Shown: positions 50,213 through 58,312 of the stretch, piece after piece
Layout of the letters: the number at the start of each line of letters is the position of its first letter
How positions within the stretch are numbered: the stretch's first letter is position 1
Source of the DNA: Geobacillus subterraneus
Lineage (GTDB): Bacteria > Bacillota > Bacilli > Bacillales > Anoxybacillaceae
Assembly: GCF_001618685.1 (NCBI RefSeq)
Contig: NZ_CP014342.1
Span: 1,488,001 to 1,552,000 of the forward strand
Length of the DNA stretch: 64,000 nucleotides
Reading direction: 5' to 3'
Program-made: the position numbers and the translations under genes
Notes under the pieces: model-generated
What the model was told of the DNA's origin: nothing
Databases searched by the model: none
Seen by the model: only the letters and a program-made list of their open reading frames with translations

Positions 50213-51522
50213 CGCTCGGGCTGATGGCGGCGCTCAAGCAAAAAGGCTACACGGTGCAAGGGTTTAAATGCGGACCGGATTACATTGATCCGACGTACCA
50301 TACGGCGGTCACCGGCCGGCCGTCACGCAATTTGGACAGCTGGATGACCGGAACCGAAACGGTCCGGACGGTGTTGGCGAACGGCTGCAAGGGGGCGGAT
50401 ATTGCCATCATTGAAGGAGTGATGGGGCTGTTTGACGGGAAACAGCCGCTGTCCGACGACGGGTCGACGGCGGATATCGCCGCCAGTACGAAAAGTCCGG
50501 TTCTCCTTGTCGTCGATTGTTCCGGCATGGCCCGCAGCGCCGCTGCCATCGTCCGTGGCTTTCAGACGTTTCACCCTGATGTGCACATCGCCGGCGTATT
50601 TGCCAACCGCGTCGGCGGCGAGGGGCATTTCCGGCTCATCAAAGCGGCGGTCGAGCAAATGTGCGGACTGCCGGTCATCGGGTTTTTGCCGAAAGACGAT
50701 GCGCTGTCGCTGCCGGAGCGCCATTTAGGGTTGGTGCCGTCCGTGGAGCGCGGAGAGCTGGATTCGTTTTTTGCTGAATTGGGACGAAAAATCGCGGCCG
50801 CGATCGATTGGGAGACGCTGCTTTCGATCGCTGAGGCGCCCGCCCTGGCGCCGTCCGCCCCGCTCATTCGCCCTTCGCGGCTGTATCGCGTGCGCGTGGC
50901 AGTGGCCAAGGATGCTGCTTTTCACTTTTACTATCCGGAAAACCTCGAGATGCTTTCTGCTTGCGGCGCCGAGCTTGTTTATTTTTCCCCGCTCGCCGGT
51001 GAACCGCTTCCCGACGGGGTGGACGGCTTGTATATCGGCGGCGGCTTTCCGGAAGAATTTGCCGCTGAATTGGCGCGCCAGACCGCGGCCAAGCAGTCGA
51101 TTCGCGCCGCCATTAGGCGCGGGCTGCCGACATTGGCGGAGTGCGGCGGGTTTATGTTTTTGACCGAGCGGCTGATGACGGCCGACGGCGCAGAATACGA
51201 AATGGCCGGCGTCATTCCGGGGCGGGTGGTTATGCAGCGGAAGCTGGCCGCGCTTGGATACCGCGAAGTGTACGGAAGGAAAGGAAACTTTCTATTGCCG
51301 GAAGGGGAGCGGGCGCGCGGGCATGAGTTTCATTACTCGACGTATGAGCCGCGCGGTGACGTGCCGTTTGCCTATGAAACGAGCGGGCGGCTCGGAGCGA
51401 AGCCGGACGGCTACCTCACCCACCGGCTTGTCGCCGGCTACGTCCATTTCCATTTTGCGTCCGCTCCGGCGATGGTCGAACGGTGGCTTTCGGAATGCGA
51501 GAAGGTGAAGCACGATGGCTGA
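50158..51522 (+). CDS. cbiA: Cobyrinic acid a,c-diamide synthase
   Basis: CbiA (454 residues) amidates the a and c side chains with glutamine and ATP. The P-loop is ATGSGAGKTTVTLG at residues 8-21; FKCGPDYIDPTYH follows at about 37, and the C-terminal class I glutaminase-like domain has LAECGGFMFL with the nucleophile Cys (about residue 328) and YVHFHFAS near the end. AAAGGGGGGAG precedes the ATG, which lies inside cbiG. Confidence 0.95.
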   Translation: MRRLVIAATGSGAGKTTVTLGLMAALKQKGYTVQGFKCGPDYIDPTYHTAVTGRPSRNLDSWMTGTETVRTVLANGCKGADIAIIEGVMGLFDGKQPLSDDGSTADIAASTKSPVLLVVDCSGMARSAAAIVRGFQTFHPDVHIAGVFANRVGGEGHFRLIKAAVEQMCGLPVIGFLPKDDALSLPERHLGLVPSVERGELDSFFAELGRKIAAAIDWETLLSIAEAPALAPSAPLIRPSRLYRVRVAVAKDAAFHFYYPENLEMLSACGAELVYFSPLAGEPLPDGVDGLYIGGGFPEEFAAELARQTAAKQSIRAAIRRGLPTLAECGGFMFLTERLMTADGAEYEMAGVIPGRVVMQRKLAALGYREVYGRKGNFLLPEGERARGHEFHYSTYEPRGDVPFAYETSGRLGAKPDGYLTHRLVAGYVHFHFASAPAMVERWLSECEKVKHDG

Positions 51523-53026
51523 CGCGCTGCCAATCATGTTTCAAGGCACTCATTCCGACGCTGGAAAAAGCGTCATTGCGACAGCGTTTTGCCGCATTTT
51601 TGCCCAAGATGGCTGGAAGACAGCGCCGTTTAAGTCACAAAACATGTCGTTAAACTCGTACGTGACACCGGACGGAAAAGAGATCGGGCGGGCGCAAGGC
51701 ATTCAGGCCGAAGCGGCCGGGGTGGCGGCCCGTGCCGAGATGAACCCGATTTTAATTAAGCCAAGCCGCGAGCATGAGTCGCAAATTGTCGTGTTAGGCA
51801 AACCGTATGCCACTATGCAGGCGTTCGCCTACCGGAATGAGTTTTTTCATCGAGGGCTGGCTGTCATTCGACAGTCGCTCGAAACGTTGATGAACGAATA
51901 CGATCGGATCGTCATCGAAGGGGCGGGAAGCCCGGCTGAAGTGAACTTAAACGACCGCGAGCTCGTCAATATGCGCATCGCCCGCCTCGCCGACGCCCCC
52001 GTTGTTTTAATCGGCGATATTGAGCGGGGCGGAGTGTTCGCGAGCCTCGTCGGGACGCTGACGCTTTTGGAACCCGAGGACCGAAAGCGGGTAGTCGGCG
52101 TCATCATTAACAAGTTTCACGGTGATGCGGCGTTGCTTAAGCCGGGTCTTGATTGGTTTGAACGATATACGGGCGTACCGGTGCTCGGCGTTGTCCCGTA
52201 TTTGCCTGATTTGGCGATCGATGCCGAAGATTCGCTGGCGCTTGAACGCTTTGCCGCGTCGTCCGATGACAGGTGGGCGATTGACATCGCTGTCATCCGC
52301 TGCCCGAAAATCGCCAATTTTACCGATATCGATCCGCTCGTCGCCGAACCGGACTGCCGCGTCCGCTTAGTGACACACGCAGGTGAACTCGGCGAACCGG
52401 ATGTCATCGTGCTGCCGGGAAGCAAAAATACGATCGAAGATCTCATGTATATGAAAAAACGGGGGCTCGCCTCCGGCATTGTGTCACTTGTCAACGAAGG
52501 AAAAACGACGGTTGTCGGTTTGTGCGGCGGCTACCAAATGCTTGGCGCTGTCATCCGCGATCCGCATGGGGTCGAAACGCCGTTTCCGGAAATGAAAGGG
52601 CTCGGGCTGTTGCCGATTGAGACGACGATCGAGCAGACGAAAACAACGGTCCGCTCGGAAGGCGTGCTCACATGGGCCGGAGAACGGTTTGCCGTGCGAG
52701 GGTACGAAATTCATATGGGCCGCTCGACGCCGCTTCCCGGCTATGCGCCGCTCATTGAGATCGGCGGCCGCGGCGAAGGAGCGAAGCGCGGCGATGAGCG
52801 GGTGTTGGGCACGTACGTGCACGATTTGTTTCATAACGATGCGTTCCGTACCGCCTTTTTCAACGCCATTCGCCGTGAAAAAGGGCTCGCCGTTTCCGGC
52901 GTCAGGCCGTTTCATTCGCTCAAAGAGATCGCGTTTGACCGGCTTGCCGCCCACGTTCGGCAGCACGTCGCGGTCGAACAGATCGAGCAGATTATGCGCC
53001 AATTCCAGAAAAGGACGGTGGAATGA
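51515..53026 (+). CDS. cobQ: Cobyric acid synthase
   Basis: CobQ/CbiP (503 residues) amidates the b, d, e and g side chains of adenosylcobyrinate diamide. It has the modified P-loop FQGTHSDAGKSV, FKSQNMSLNSYVT (about 42-54), VIEGAGSPAEVNL (about 131) and IGDIERGGVFAS (about 168). The glutaminase nucleophile Cys is in VVGLCGGYQML (about 335), with GYEIHMG following. It overlaps cbiA by 8 nt and cobT by 4 nt. Confidence 0.95.
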   Translation: MADALPIMFQGTHSDAGKSVIATAFCRIFAQDGWKTAPFKSQNMSLNSYVTPDGKEIGRAQGIQAEAAGVAARAEMNPILIKPSREHESQIVVLGKPYATMQAFAYRNEFFHRGLAVIRQSLETLMNEYDRIVIEGAGSPAEVNLNDRELVNMRIARLADAPVVLIGDIERGGVFASLVGTLTLLEPEDRKRVVGVIINKFHGDAALLKPGLDWFERYTGVPVLGVVPYLPDLAIDAEDSLALERFAASSDDRWAIDIAVIRCPKIANFTDIDPLVAEPDCRVRLVTHAGELGEPDVIVLPGSKNTIEDLMYMKKRGLASGIVSLVNEGKTTVVGLCGGYQMLGAVIRDPHGVETPFPEMKGLGLLPIETTIEQTKTTVRSEGVLTWAGERFAVRGYEIHMGRSTPLPGYAPLIEIGGRGEGAKRGDERVLGTYVHDLFHNDAFRTAFFNAIRREKGLAVSGVRPFHSLKEIAFDRLAAHVRQHVAVEQIEQIMRQFQKRTVE

Positions 53027-54081
53027 TGAAGATTTTCGTTCCGGCGGCCAACTGCCAGATAAAGGAAGACGCGTGTGCTTATATTGACCAGTTAACCAAA
53101 CCCCCCGGCAGCCTTGGCCGCCTCGAACAGTTTGCGGCTGAACTCGCCGGGATGACCGGGAACTTGTTCCCGGAAGTGACGCCCCCGGGGGTGCTTGTTT
53201 TTGCCGCCGACCATGGCGTCGTCGTTGAAGGCGTATCCGCCTATCCGGCGGAAGTGACGGCACAAATGGTGTATAACTTTGCCCGCGGCGGGGCGGCCAT
53301 CAACGTGTTTAGCCGTCGGATCGGCGCGCTGCTCGAGATCGTCGATGTCGGTGTAGCTGTTCCGATTGATAACGAGCGGGTCATTGGGAAAAAAGTGCGC
53401 CGCGGAACGGACAATTTTGCCAAAACAGAAGCGATGACGCCGGCTGAAGCCGAACAGGCGCTTCACGTTGGCTATGAGCAGGCGGTATCGATCATTGGGC
53501 AAGGCGCTCGCACGCTGATTGCTGGTGAGATGGGAATCGGCAATACGACGGCGGCCAGCGCCTTATTGGCCACCTTGACCGATGAGCCGCTCGAACGCAT
53601 CGTCGGCAAAGGAACCGGCATCGCCGCCGAAAGGCTCGTCCATAAACAGGAAGTCATCCGCCAAGCGCTGGCGCTTCACCGGCCCGACCCGGCGAAGCCG
53701 CTTGAGTGGCTGGCGAAAATCGGCGGGCTCGAGATCGCTGCGATGGCCGGTGCCATGCTTGCGGCTGCCGAGCGGCGCATCCCAATTTTGCTCGACGGCT
53801 TTATTTGCACCGTTGCCGCCCTTGTCGCCCGCCAGTTTGCCCCGAACGTCGCCGACTATATGATCGCCGGTCATCGTTCCGAAGAGCCGGGGCACGGCAT
53901 TGCCCTTGGTTTGTTAGGGAAAGAACCACTGATCGATTTGCGCATGCGGCTTGGTGAAGGAAGCGGAGCCGCGGTGGCGTTCCCGCTTTTGGCAGCGGCG
54001 GCGGCGATGGTGAGCGAAATGGCGACATTTTCTTCAGCGGGCGTTTCCACCGCAGAAGCGAAAGGGGAGAAGGAACGATGA
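53023..54081 (+). CDS. cobT: Nicotinate-nucleotide-dimethylbenzimidazole phosphoribosyltransferase
   Basis: CobT (352 residues) activates the lower ligand base to its alpha-ribotide using nicotinate mononucleotide. Family signatures are LTKPPGSLGRLE (about 24-35), VFAADHGVVVEGVSAYP (about 65), GEMGIGNTTAASAL (about 169-182) and a C-terminal glutamate region (HRSEEPGH near 286). Nicotinate mononucleotide is made by pncB, also in this window. ATGATG at the start overlaps the cobQ stop. Confidence 0.95.
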   Translation: MMKIFVPAANCQIKEDACAYIDQLTKPPGSLGRLEQFAAELAGMTGNLFPEVTPPGVLVFAADHGVVVEGVSAYPAEVTAQMVYNFARGGAAINVFSRRIGALLEIVDVGVAVPIDNERVIGKKVRRGTDNFAKTEAMTPAEAEQALHVGYEQAVSIIGQGARTLIAGEMGIGNTTAASALLATLTDEPLERIVGKGTGIAAERLVHKQEVIRQALALHRPDPAKPLEWLAKIGGLEIAAMAGAMLAAAERRIPILLDGFICTVAALVARQFAPNVADYMIAGHRSEEPGHGIALGLLGKEPLIDLRMRLGEGSGAAVAFPLLAAAAAMVSEMATFSSAGVSTAEAKGEKER

Positions 54082-54848
54082 CGGTCGGCAAAGTGTATTT
54101 AGTGGGCGCCGGGCCGGGTGATGAAAAACTGATCACCGTTTATGGACGCGAATGTCTCGAACGCGCTGATGTCGTCATTTACGACCGGCTCGTCAATCGG
54201 AAGCTGCTCCGGTATGCGAAGCCCGACGCCGAGCTTCTTTATTGCGGCAAAGAGCCGGGAAGGCATGACACCGTTCAACAACAAATCCATGAATGGTTGG
54301 TCGAACATGCGCGTCGAGGCAAAACGGTCGTCCGTTTAAAAGGCGGCGATCCGTGCGTCTTTGGCCGCGCCGGCGAGGAAGCGGAAGTGTTGGCGAAGGC
54401 TGGGATTCCATTTGAAATCGTTCCAGGGGTGACATCGGGCATCGCAGTGCCGGCGTATGCCGGCATTCCGGTCACCCACCGCGATTACGCCGCATCATTG
54501 GCGATCGTCACCGGGCATCGGAGCGAGCGGATGGACTGGAAGGCGTTAGCCGAAGGATGCGACACAATCGTCGTGTATATGGGAGCGGCCAACTTGTCGG
54601 ACATTTGCCGCCGGCTAGTTGCCGCTGGGAAGCCATACGATACACCAGCCGCCATCATTGAATGGGGGACGACCGAACGGCAGCGCACCGTGGCGGCGCC
54701 GCTTGCCGCGCTGCCGGCAGAAGCGGAAAAGGCCGGCATCTCCCATCCGGCCATGATTGTGATTGGCGATGTTGTCCGCCTGCGCGAGGTGCTGCAATGG
54801 TTTCCGGAACATCAAGGGGGCGAGTCGGTTGTCTATACGGAATCGTAA
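54078..54848 (+). CDS. cobA: Uroporphyrinogen-III C-methyltransferase
   Basis: The 256-residue SAM-dependent enzyme methylates uroporphyrinogen III twice to give precorrin-2, the precursor of sirohydrochlorin. Motifs are VYLVGAGPGDEKLITVYG, DVVIYDRLVN, VVRLKGGDPCVFGRAGEE (about 80-97) and VPGVTSGIAVPAYAGIP. It is the CysG-A type domain alone; a separate precorrin-2 dehydrogenase is not in the window. It overlaps cobT by 4 nt and the adenosyltransferase gene by 20 nt. Confidence 0.95.
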   Translation: MTVGKVYLVGAGPGDEKLITVYGRECLERADVVIYDRLVNRKLLRYAKPDAELLYCGKEPGRHDTVQQQIHEWLVEHARRGKTVVRLKGGDPCVFGRAGEEAEVLAKAGIPFEIVPGVTSGIAVPAYAGIPVTHRDYAASLAIVTGHRSERMDWKALAEGCDTIVVYMGAANLSDICRRLVAAGKPYDTPAAIIEWGTTERQRTVAAPLAALPAEAEKAGISHPAMIVIGDVVRLREVLQWFPEHQGGESVVYTES

Positions 54849-55374
54849 CGGACGGGTGATCGTCTACACGGGTGATGGCAAAGGGAAAACGACGGCTGCC
54901 TTTGGGCTTGTGCTGCGCGCTGCCGGCCGCGGCATGAAGGTCGCCGTTTTGCAGTTTATTAAATCGCCAGAGCGCACGTATGGCGAGCAGCTGGCCCTTC
55001 GCCGCCTCGGCATCGAGGTGCATCAGCTCGGCGCCGGCTTTACATGGACGAAAACGCCCGATGTTCATCGCCAAGCGTTACAACGAGCATGGACATTGGC
55101 GAAACAGTATGTTCATTCCGGGCAATATGATCTGATCGTGCTAGATGAATTGAACAACGCTTTAGCCATCGATCGATTCCCGGTCGATGACATCTTATCG
55201 ATCGAAGAGGTGCTCGAACTGATTCGCACGCGCCCGCCGTCACTCCACCTTGTCATCACCGGGCGCGCCGCCCGTCCGGAGCTGATTGCTGCCGCCGATA
55301 TTGCCACTGAGATGACGCTTGTCAAGCACGACTATGAACAAGGGACGGCGGCTGCGAAAGGCATTGAATTTTGA
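54829..55374 (+). CDS. btuR: Corrinoid adenosyltransferase (BtuR/CobO type)
   Basis: The 181-residue enzyme transfers adenosyl from ATP to the reduced cobalt of cob(I)yrinate diamide. The unusual P-loop YTGDGKGKTTAAFGLVLRA at residues 13-31 and IVLDELNNALA (about 103) mark the CobA/BtuR/CobO family. The start is taken as TTG 54829, with AAGGGGGCGAG about 8 nt upstream, inside the end of cobA. It is the last operon gene, followed by a terminator after about 60 nt. Confidence 0.93.
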   Translation: MSIRNRNGRVIVYTGDGKGKTTAAFGLVLRAAGRGMKVAVLQFIKSPERTYGEQLALRRLGIEVHQLGAGFTWTKTPDVHRQALQRAWTLAKQYVHSGQYDLIVLDELNNALAIDRFPVDDILSIEEVLELIRTRPPSLHLVITGRAARPELIAAADIATEMTLVKHDYEQGTAAAKGIEF

Positions 55375-55432
55375 GCGGAAACGGTTGACGGAGAAGTCTT
55401 TCCTGCTAGTCTGCCAGCGTGTAGTCCATGAT

Positions 55433-55461
55433 AAAAAGCGGCCGAATTCGGCCGCTTTTTT
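55433..55461 (+). terminator. Terminator of the cobalamin operon
   Basis: AAAAAGCGGCCGAATTCGGCCGCTTTTTT is a perfect palindrome with an A and T tract. It can also serve the convergent sspP-like gene. Confidence 0.92.
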
Positions 55462-55531
55462 GCGTCGGACTCTCCCGCTATGAGCGGCGCCGTTTGCCTT
55501 TAGGCGGAGGAACTGCTCATGGCGGCTTTCC

Positions 55532-55681
55532 CTATGCATCGGTGTCCGTTTTGTCGTTTTGTTCCTTATGTTGCCGCCGTCCTTTGCTGTTGTCGCCGGA
55601 TGCCGGACCGTGAAGCAAAGCCATCGGGTCTTGCGTCGGCGCATTTTGATTTCGGCTTCCGCTGTTCGGTCGTTTCGTCAC
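55532..55681 (-). CDS. sspP: Probable small acid-soluble spore protein (SspP-like, 49 aa)
   Basis: The 49-residue hydrophilic protein (MTKRPNSGSRNQNAP...) is rich in Asn, Gln, Lys and Asp and aligns by eye with minor spore protein SspP of B. subtilis in length, in the NAP box and in the basic C-terminal R-H-K-Q-N stretch. Such proteins sit in the spore core. It starts with GTG after GGAGGTG at about 6 nt. A sigma-G-like promoter lies 36 bp upstream, which supports forespore expression. The similarity is short, so identity is probable rather than certain. Confidence 0.6.
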   Translation of the reverse strand: MTKRPNSGSRNQNAPTQDPMALLHGPASGDNSKGRRQHKEQNDKTDTDA

Positions 55682-55716
55682 AGACCACACCTCCTTTAGG
55701 CGTATGACCATATCAT

Positions 55717-55745
55717 TAGCATAGGCTGCCGAACCGTTTTTATTC
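55717..55745 (-). promoter_or_regulatory. Sigma-G/sigma-F-like promoter for sspP-like gene
   Basis: On the minus strand GAATA (55745-55741) and TATGCTA (55723-55717, six of seven matches to CATnnTA) are separated by 17 bp, as expected for forespore sigma factors. Confidence 0.6.
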
Positions 55746-55754
55746 GGCGGCAAC

Positions 55755-55790
55755 CAAAAAAAACGGGAAGCGCGTTTGCGGCGCTTCCCG
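55755..55790 (-). terminator. Terminator of yjcZ-like gene
   Basis: On the minus strand CGGGAAGCGC, a short loop and GCGCTTCCCG are followed by eight T. It separates yjcZ from the sspP-like gene. Confidence 0.9.
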
Positions 55791-55849
55791 TATGCAATAC
55801 GGCCGGATGCTGGCAAACATGGCGGCCGGAGGACGGCGGGAGTCAGCGA

Positions 55850-55936
55850 TTAATAAACGAACGCCGTTCCCACAATAATCAACAAAATAAACAAGACGAC
55901 AATTAAGGCAAAGCCGTTGCCATGCCAAGCGCCCAT
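55850..55936 (-). CDS. YjcZ family sporulation protein (28 aa)
   Basis: The 28-residue peptide starts MGAWHGNGFALIVVLFIL and continues as one membrane helix ending in a FVY-type terminus. Gly-rich N-terminus plus FALIVVLFILLIIVG is the hallmark of the YjcZ/SscA family, tiny proteins made during sporulation and linked to spore coat assembly. GGGAGGTG precedes the ATG at 8 nt. A sigma-E/K-like -10 element lies upstream. Confidence 0.85.
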   Translation of the reverse strand: MGAWHGNGFALIVVLFILLIIVGTAFVY

Positions 55937-55964
55937 CCCGTTCACCTCCCTGCAAAATCTACTA

Positions 55965-55973
55965 TATGGTATG
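55965..55973 (-). promoter_or_regulatory. Sigma-E/sigma-K-like -10 element of yjcZ-like gene
   Basis: CATACCATA on the minus strand fits CATAnnnTA (sigma-K) and nearly CATACANT (sigma-E). It lies about 29 bp upstream of the ATG. No clear -35 was found. Confidence 0.45.
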
Positions 55974-56022
55974 CCATTCATTGCACGAAGGAACGGGACA
56001 ACTGTCGGAAAATGACAAAATA

Positions 56023-56056
56023 AGAAAAACGCCTTGCTAGGAAAAGCAAAGGCGTT
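56023..56056 (-). terminator. Terminator of metA
   Basis: On the minus strand AACGCCTTTGCT and AGCAAGGCGTT pair around a 6-nt loop and are followed by TTTCTT. Confidence 0.85.
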
Positions 56057-56078
56057 GTTGTCGAATGATAGTTTCTTT

Positions 56079-56987
56079 TTATTCCCAAATGTAGGGCGTT
56101 TCCTGATACACGTAATAGTTCAGCCAGTTGACGAACAGCAAATTGGCGTGCGAGCGCCATGTGTTGAGCGGCGGCTGGCTCGGGTCGTCATTCGGGAAGT
56201 ACGACTCCGGAGGCTGGATCGGCAACCCTTTGGCCAAATCGCGCTCATATTCATCTTTTAACGTGGTGGCATCATACTCCGGATGGCCGGTCAAGAAAAT
56301 GCGGCGGCCGTCGTTCGAGGTGACGAGGCAAACGCCGGCTTTGTCGGCGACCGATAAAATCATGAGCTCCGGCACTTTTTCAATGTCTTCCCGCTTGACG
56401 TCCGTATGGCGGGAGTGCGGCATGCGGAACACATCGTCAAAGCCGCGCAAAAGCTTCACATTTTTGACTTCCAGCGTATGGTTAAACACGCCGAAACATT
56501 TTTCCGGCAGCGGGTATTTCGGAATGCCGTAATGGTAATACAAGCCGGCTTGCGCTCCCCAGCAAATATGGAGCGTTGATGTGACGTTTGTTTTCGTCCA
56601 TTCCATAATGTCGGTCAACTCGTCCCAGTACGTCACCTCTTCAAACGGCATTTGCTCGACCGGCGCTCCGGTGATGATCATCCCGTCAAATTTCCGATGG
56701 CGGATGTGCGGGAAAATTGTGTAAAATTGATCCAAATGATGTTTGCTCGTCGTTTTCGGTTCGTGGGTCGCCGGGCGCAAAAAGGTGACGTTCACTTGCA
56801 GCGGCGAGTTGCCGAGCAGGCGCAGCAGCTGCGTTTCCGCTTTTTCTTTTTCCGGCATTAAGTTTAAAATGACGATATTGAGCGGACGAATGTCTTGCGA
56901 ATACGCCCGTTCTTCGTCCATGACGAAAATGTTTTCTTGTTCGAGTATTTCTTTAGCGGGCAAGTCTTTTGGAATGTTGATTGGCAA
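56079..56987 (-). CDS. metA: Homoserine O-acetyltransferase (MetA family)
   Basis: MetA (302 residues) acylates homoserine in methionine synthesis. The catalytic Cys142 is in HICWGAQAG and the His/Glu pair in TGHPEYD (about 235-237). Residue 111 is Glu (GAPVEQMPF); in this family Glu111 marks acetyl-CoA use and Gly marks succinyl-CoA use, so acetylation is predicted. The start is TTG at 56987 after GGAGGGG. No S-box riboswitch is visible upstream; the promoter lies next to a TnpB relic. Confidence 0.94.
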   Translation of the reverse strand: MPINIPKDLPAKEILEQENIFVMDEERAYSQDIRPLNIVILNLMPEKEKAETQLLRLLGNSPLQVNVTFLRPATHEPKTTSKHHLDQFYTIFPHIRHRKFDGMIITGAPVEQMPFEEVTYWDELTDIMEWTKTNVTSTLHICWGAQAGLYYHYGIPKYPLPEKCFGVFNHTLEVKNVKLLRGFDDVFRMPHSRHTDVKREDIEKVPELMILSVADKAGVCLVTSNDGRRIFLTGHPEYDATTLKDEYERDLAKGLPIQPPESYFPNDDPSQPPLNTWRSHANLLFVNWLNYYVYQETPYIWE

Positions 56988-57028
56988 CGATGTCCCCTCC
57001 GTTTCGTTCTCCTTTTTTAAATAATTTC

Positions 57029-57057
57029 ATTATAAAAACTTTATGGAATTTATTCAA
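57029..57057 (-). promoter_or_regulatory. Sigma-A promoter of metA
   Basis: On the minus strand TTGAAT (57057-57052) and TATAAT (57034-57029) are 17 bp apart. The -35 box lies at the border of the TnpB relic. Only about 35 bp separate the start site from the TTG codon, leaving no room for a SAM riboswitch. Confidence 0.7.
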
Positions 57058-57552
57058 TTCATTTTTTCCATGCAAGGAAATTTAGTGCTTGAGGTGAAAA
57101 AAGGAGGTGAATTCCGTTACAGAAAAACAAACAATATAAAGAAGTTGGAATTCCTTGTTCGAAAGACCTATCGAAGGCTGAAACACATCAGGCACAATTC
57201 TATTCATCAAATCACTGCATCTTTGGTGAAAACCAAGCCAGAGTATGTAGTCATGGAAAGTTTAAACACTCATGGAATGCTAAAGAACAGAAAGCTATCG
57301 AAAGCCATCCAAGAACAAACATTCCATGAGTTCACGAGACAGATGGAATATAAATGTGCTTGGAATGGGATCAAGTTGATACTTGCCGATCGATTCTTCC
57401 CTTCGTCTAAAACTTGTAGCCATTGTGGGGCTGTAAAAGAGAAACTTTCTTTGTCAGAAAGAACGTTTGTATGTGATGAATGTGGAAATAAAATAGACAG
57501 GGATGTGAACGCAAGTAGAAACTTAAAAAAATATGGCAAGTCAATAGCCTAG
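57043..57552 (+). pseudogene. TnpB fragment (C-terminal half) of an IS200/IS605-type element
   Basis: The open frame of 169 codons matches TnpB only from about codon 25 on (KTNNIKKLEFLVRKTYRRLK). The RuvC Glu (VVMESLNTHGM), the zinc ribbon (CSHCG, CDECG) and the last Asp (IDRDVNAS) are present, but the N-terminal half with the first RuvC Asp is missing, so it cannot cut DNA. It differs from the TnpB at 25462, which lacks the zinc ribbon, so it comes from another element subgroup. Codon use is AT-rich compared with its neighbours. Confidence 0.85.
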
Positions 57553-57687
57553 CACGTAAAGCGGCTATTGATATGTACCCTTTCGTTAGTGGGGAATTGA
57601 AGCCTTCGGAGCACCACATCCAACGAGAGTAGCTTTGGCGAAATCGGGTGCGATGAACAAGGAAAGAAACATAAACTTTTATAAAGT
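57553..57687 (+). mobile_element. Right-end/guide-RNA scaffold region of the relic TnpB element
   Basis: After the relic stop comes about 110 nt with short inverted segments (e.g. CTTTCGTTAGTGGGGAATTG and the GAAGCCTTCGG hairpin), of the kind found at the right end of IS605-type elements where the omega/reRNA scaffold is encoded. It ends near a perfect palindrome AAACTTT-TAT-AAAGTTT at about 57674-57690. Ends are approximate. Confidence 0.55.
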
Positions 57688-57717
57688 TTGACAAAGGCTT
57701 TATAAAAGTTTTATAAG
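57688..57717 (+). promoter_or_regulatory. Sigma-A promoter of the gene at 57738
   Basis: A perfect TTGACA (57688-57693) is followed after 18 bp by TATAAG (57712-57717). It begins where the TnpB relic's right end stops. Confidence 0.65.
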
Positions 57718-57737
57718 TTTTCTGTAACGGAGAATGC

Positions 57738-58253
57738 ATGGATCCAACAGCATTTGACAATTTGAAAACGGTGTTGGAAGGGGCGGTGTATGACGCCGAC
57801 TTGCAAGGGCGCATCGCTGTCGTCGACCGCCGCGATCTCGCTGATTTGGCCCGCCTGTCGCGAGAGTATGCCATTTCGTTTCAGCTCAATGGCGTGTCCA
57901 ATCCGCCAGTCACTTGTACGGCGCAGCTTTCCATTGACTTTGCTGAGCTCGTCAATGAACGGCTTCATCATCACCGGGCTGGTTGTCGGCTCGCTGTCGT
58001 GTTCACCATGCCGATCCGCCGCTCGTCCGCATGCGCCATCGTTGAAGGAACGTTGCGGACGATTTGGGGGAAAGAACGGATCATTCGACAGACGCTCAGC
58101 TGGCAGTTTCCGCATGAAGGCGGTCCATACAAAAATGAAGCGATGGTCGAATTTGCCCGCCTCATTTACGAGGAAAACGCTGCCGACTTGCCGGAGATGG
58201 TGCCGTATATGATTTCTTCGCTCGAACAGCTGCAGCCGTTATCTAGTCAATAA
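57738..58253 (+). CDS. Uncharacterised protein (171 aa)
   Basis: I do not recognise this protein. The 171 residues show a regular mix of helix and strand with no signal peptide or membrane segment. Visible stretches are DLADLARLSREYAISFQLNG, NERLHHHRAGCRLAVVFTMP, LSWQFPHEGGPYKNEAM and a helical C-terminus. Codon use is host-like, so the gene is not part of the neighbouring relic. CGGAG lies 6 nt before the ATG and a strong promoter lies upstream. It is followed by glutathione peroxidase 59 nt later. Confidence 0.7.
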   Translation: MDPTAFDNLKTVLEGAVYDADLQGRIAVVDRRDLADLARLSREYAISFQLNGVSNPPVTCTAQLSIDFAELVNERLHHHRAGCRLAVVFTMPIRRSSACAIVEGTLRTIWGKERIIRQTLSWQFPHEGGPYKNEAMVEFARLIYEENAADLPEMVPYMISSLEQLQPLSSQ

Positions 58254-58312
58254 CAGTGTAAAAAGTGGAAACCAAGCGGGAAATCAGCTATGATGGGGGT
58301 GAGGTGAGAACG

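Noticed and set aside
57043-57552. Domesticated nuclease-dead TnpB repressor (TldR type)
   Set aside because: Such repressors keep the full-length fold with mutated RuvC residues. Here the N-terminal half is missing while remaining catalytic and zinc residues are intact, so simple decay is more likely.
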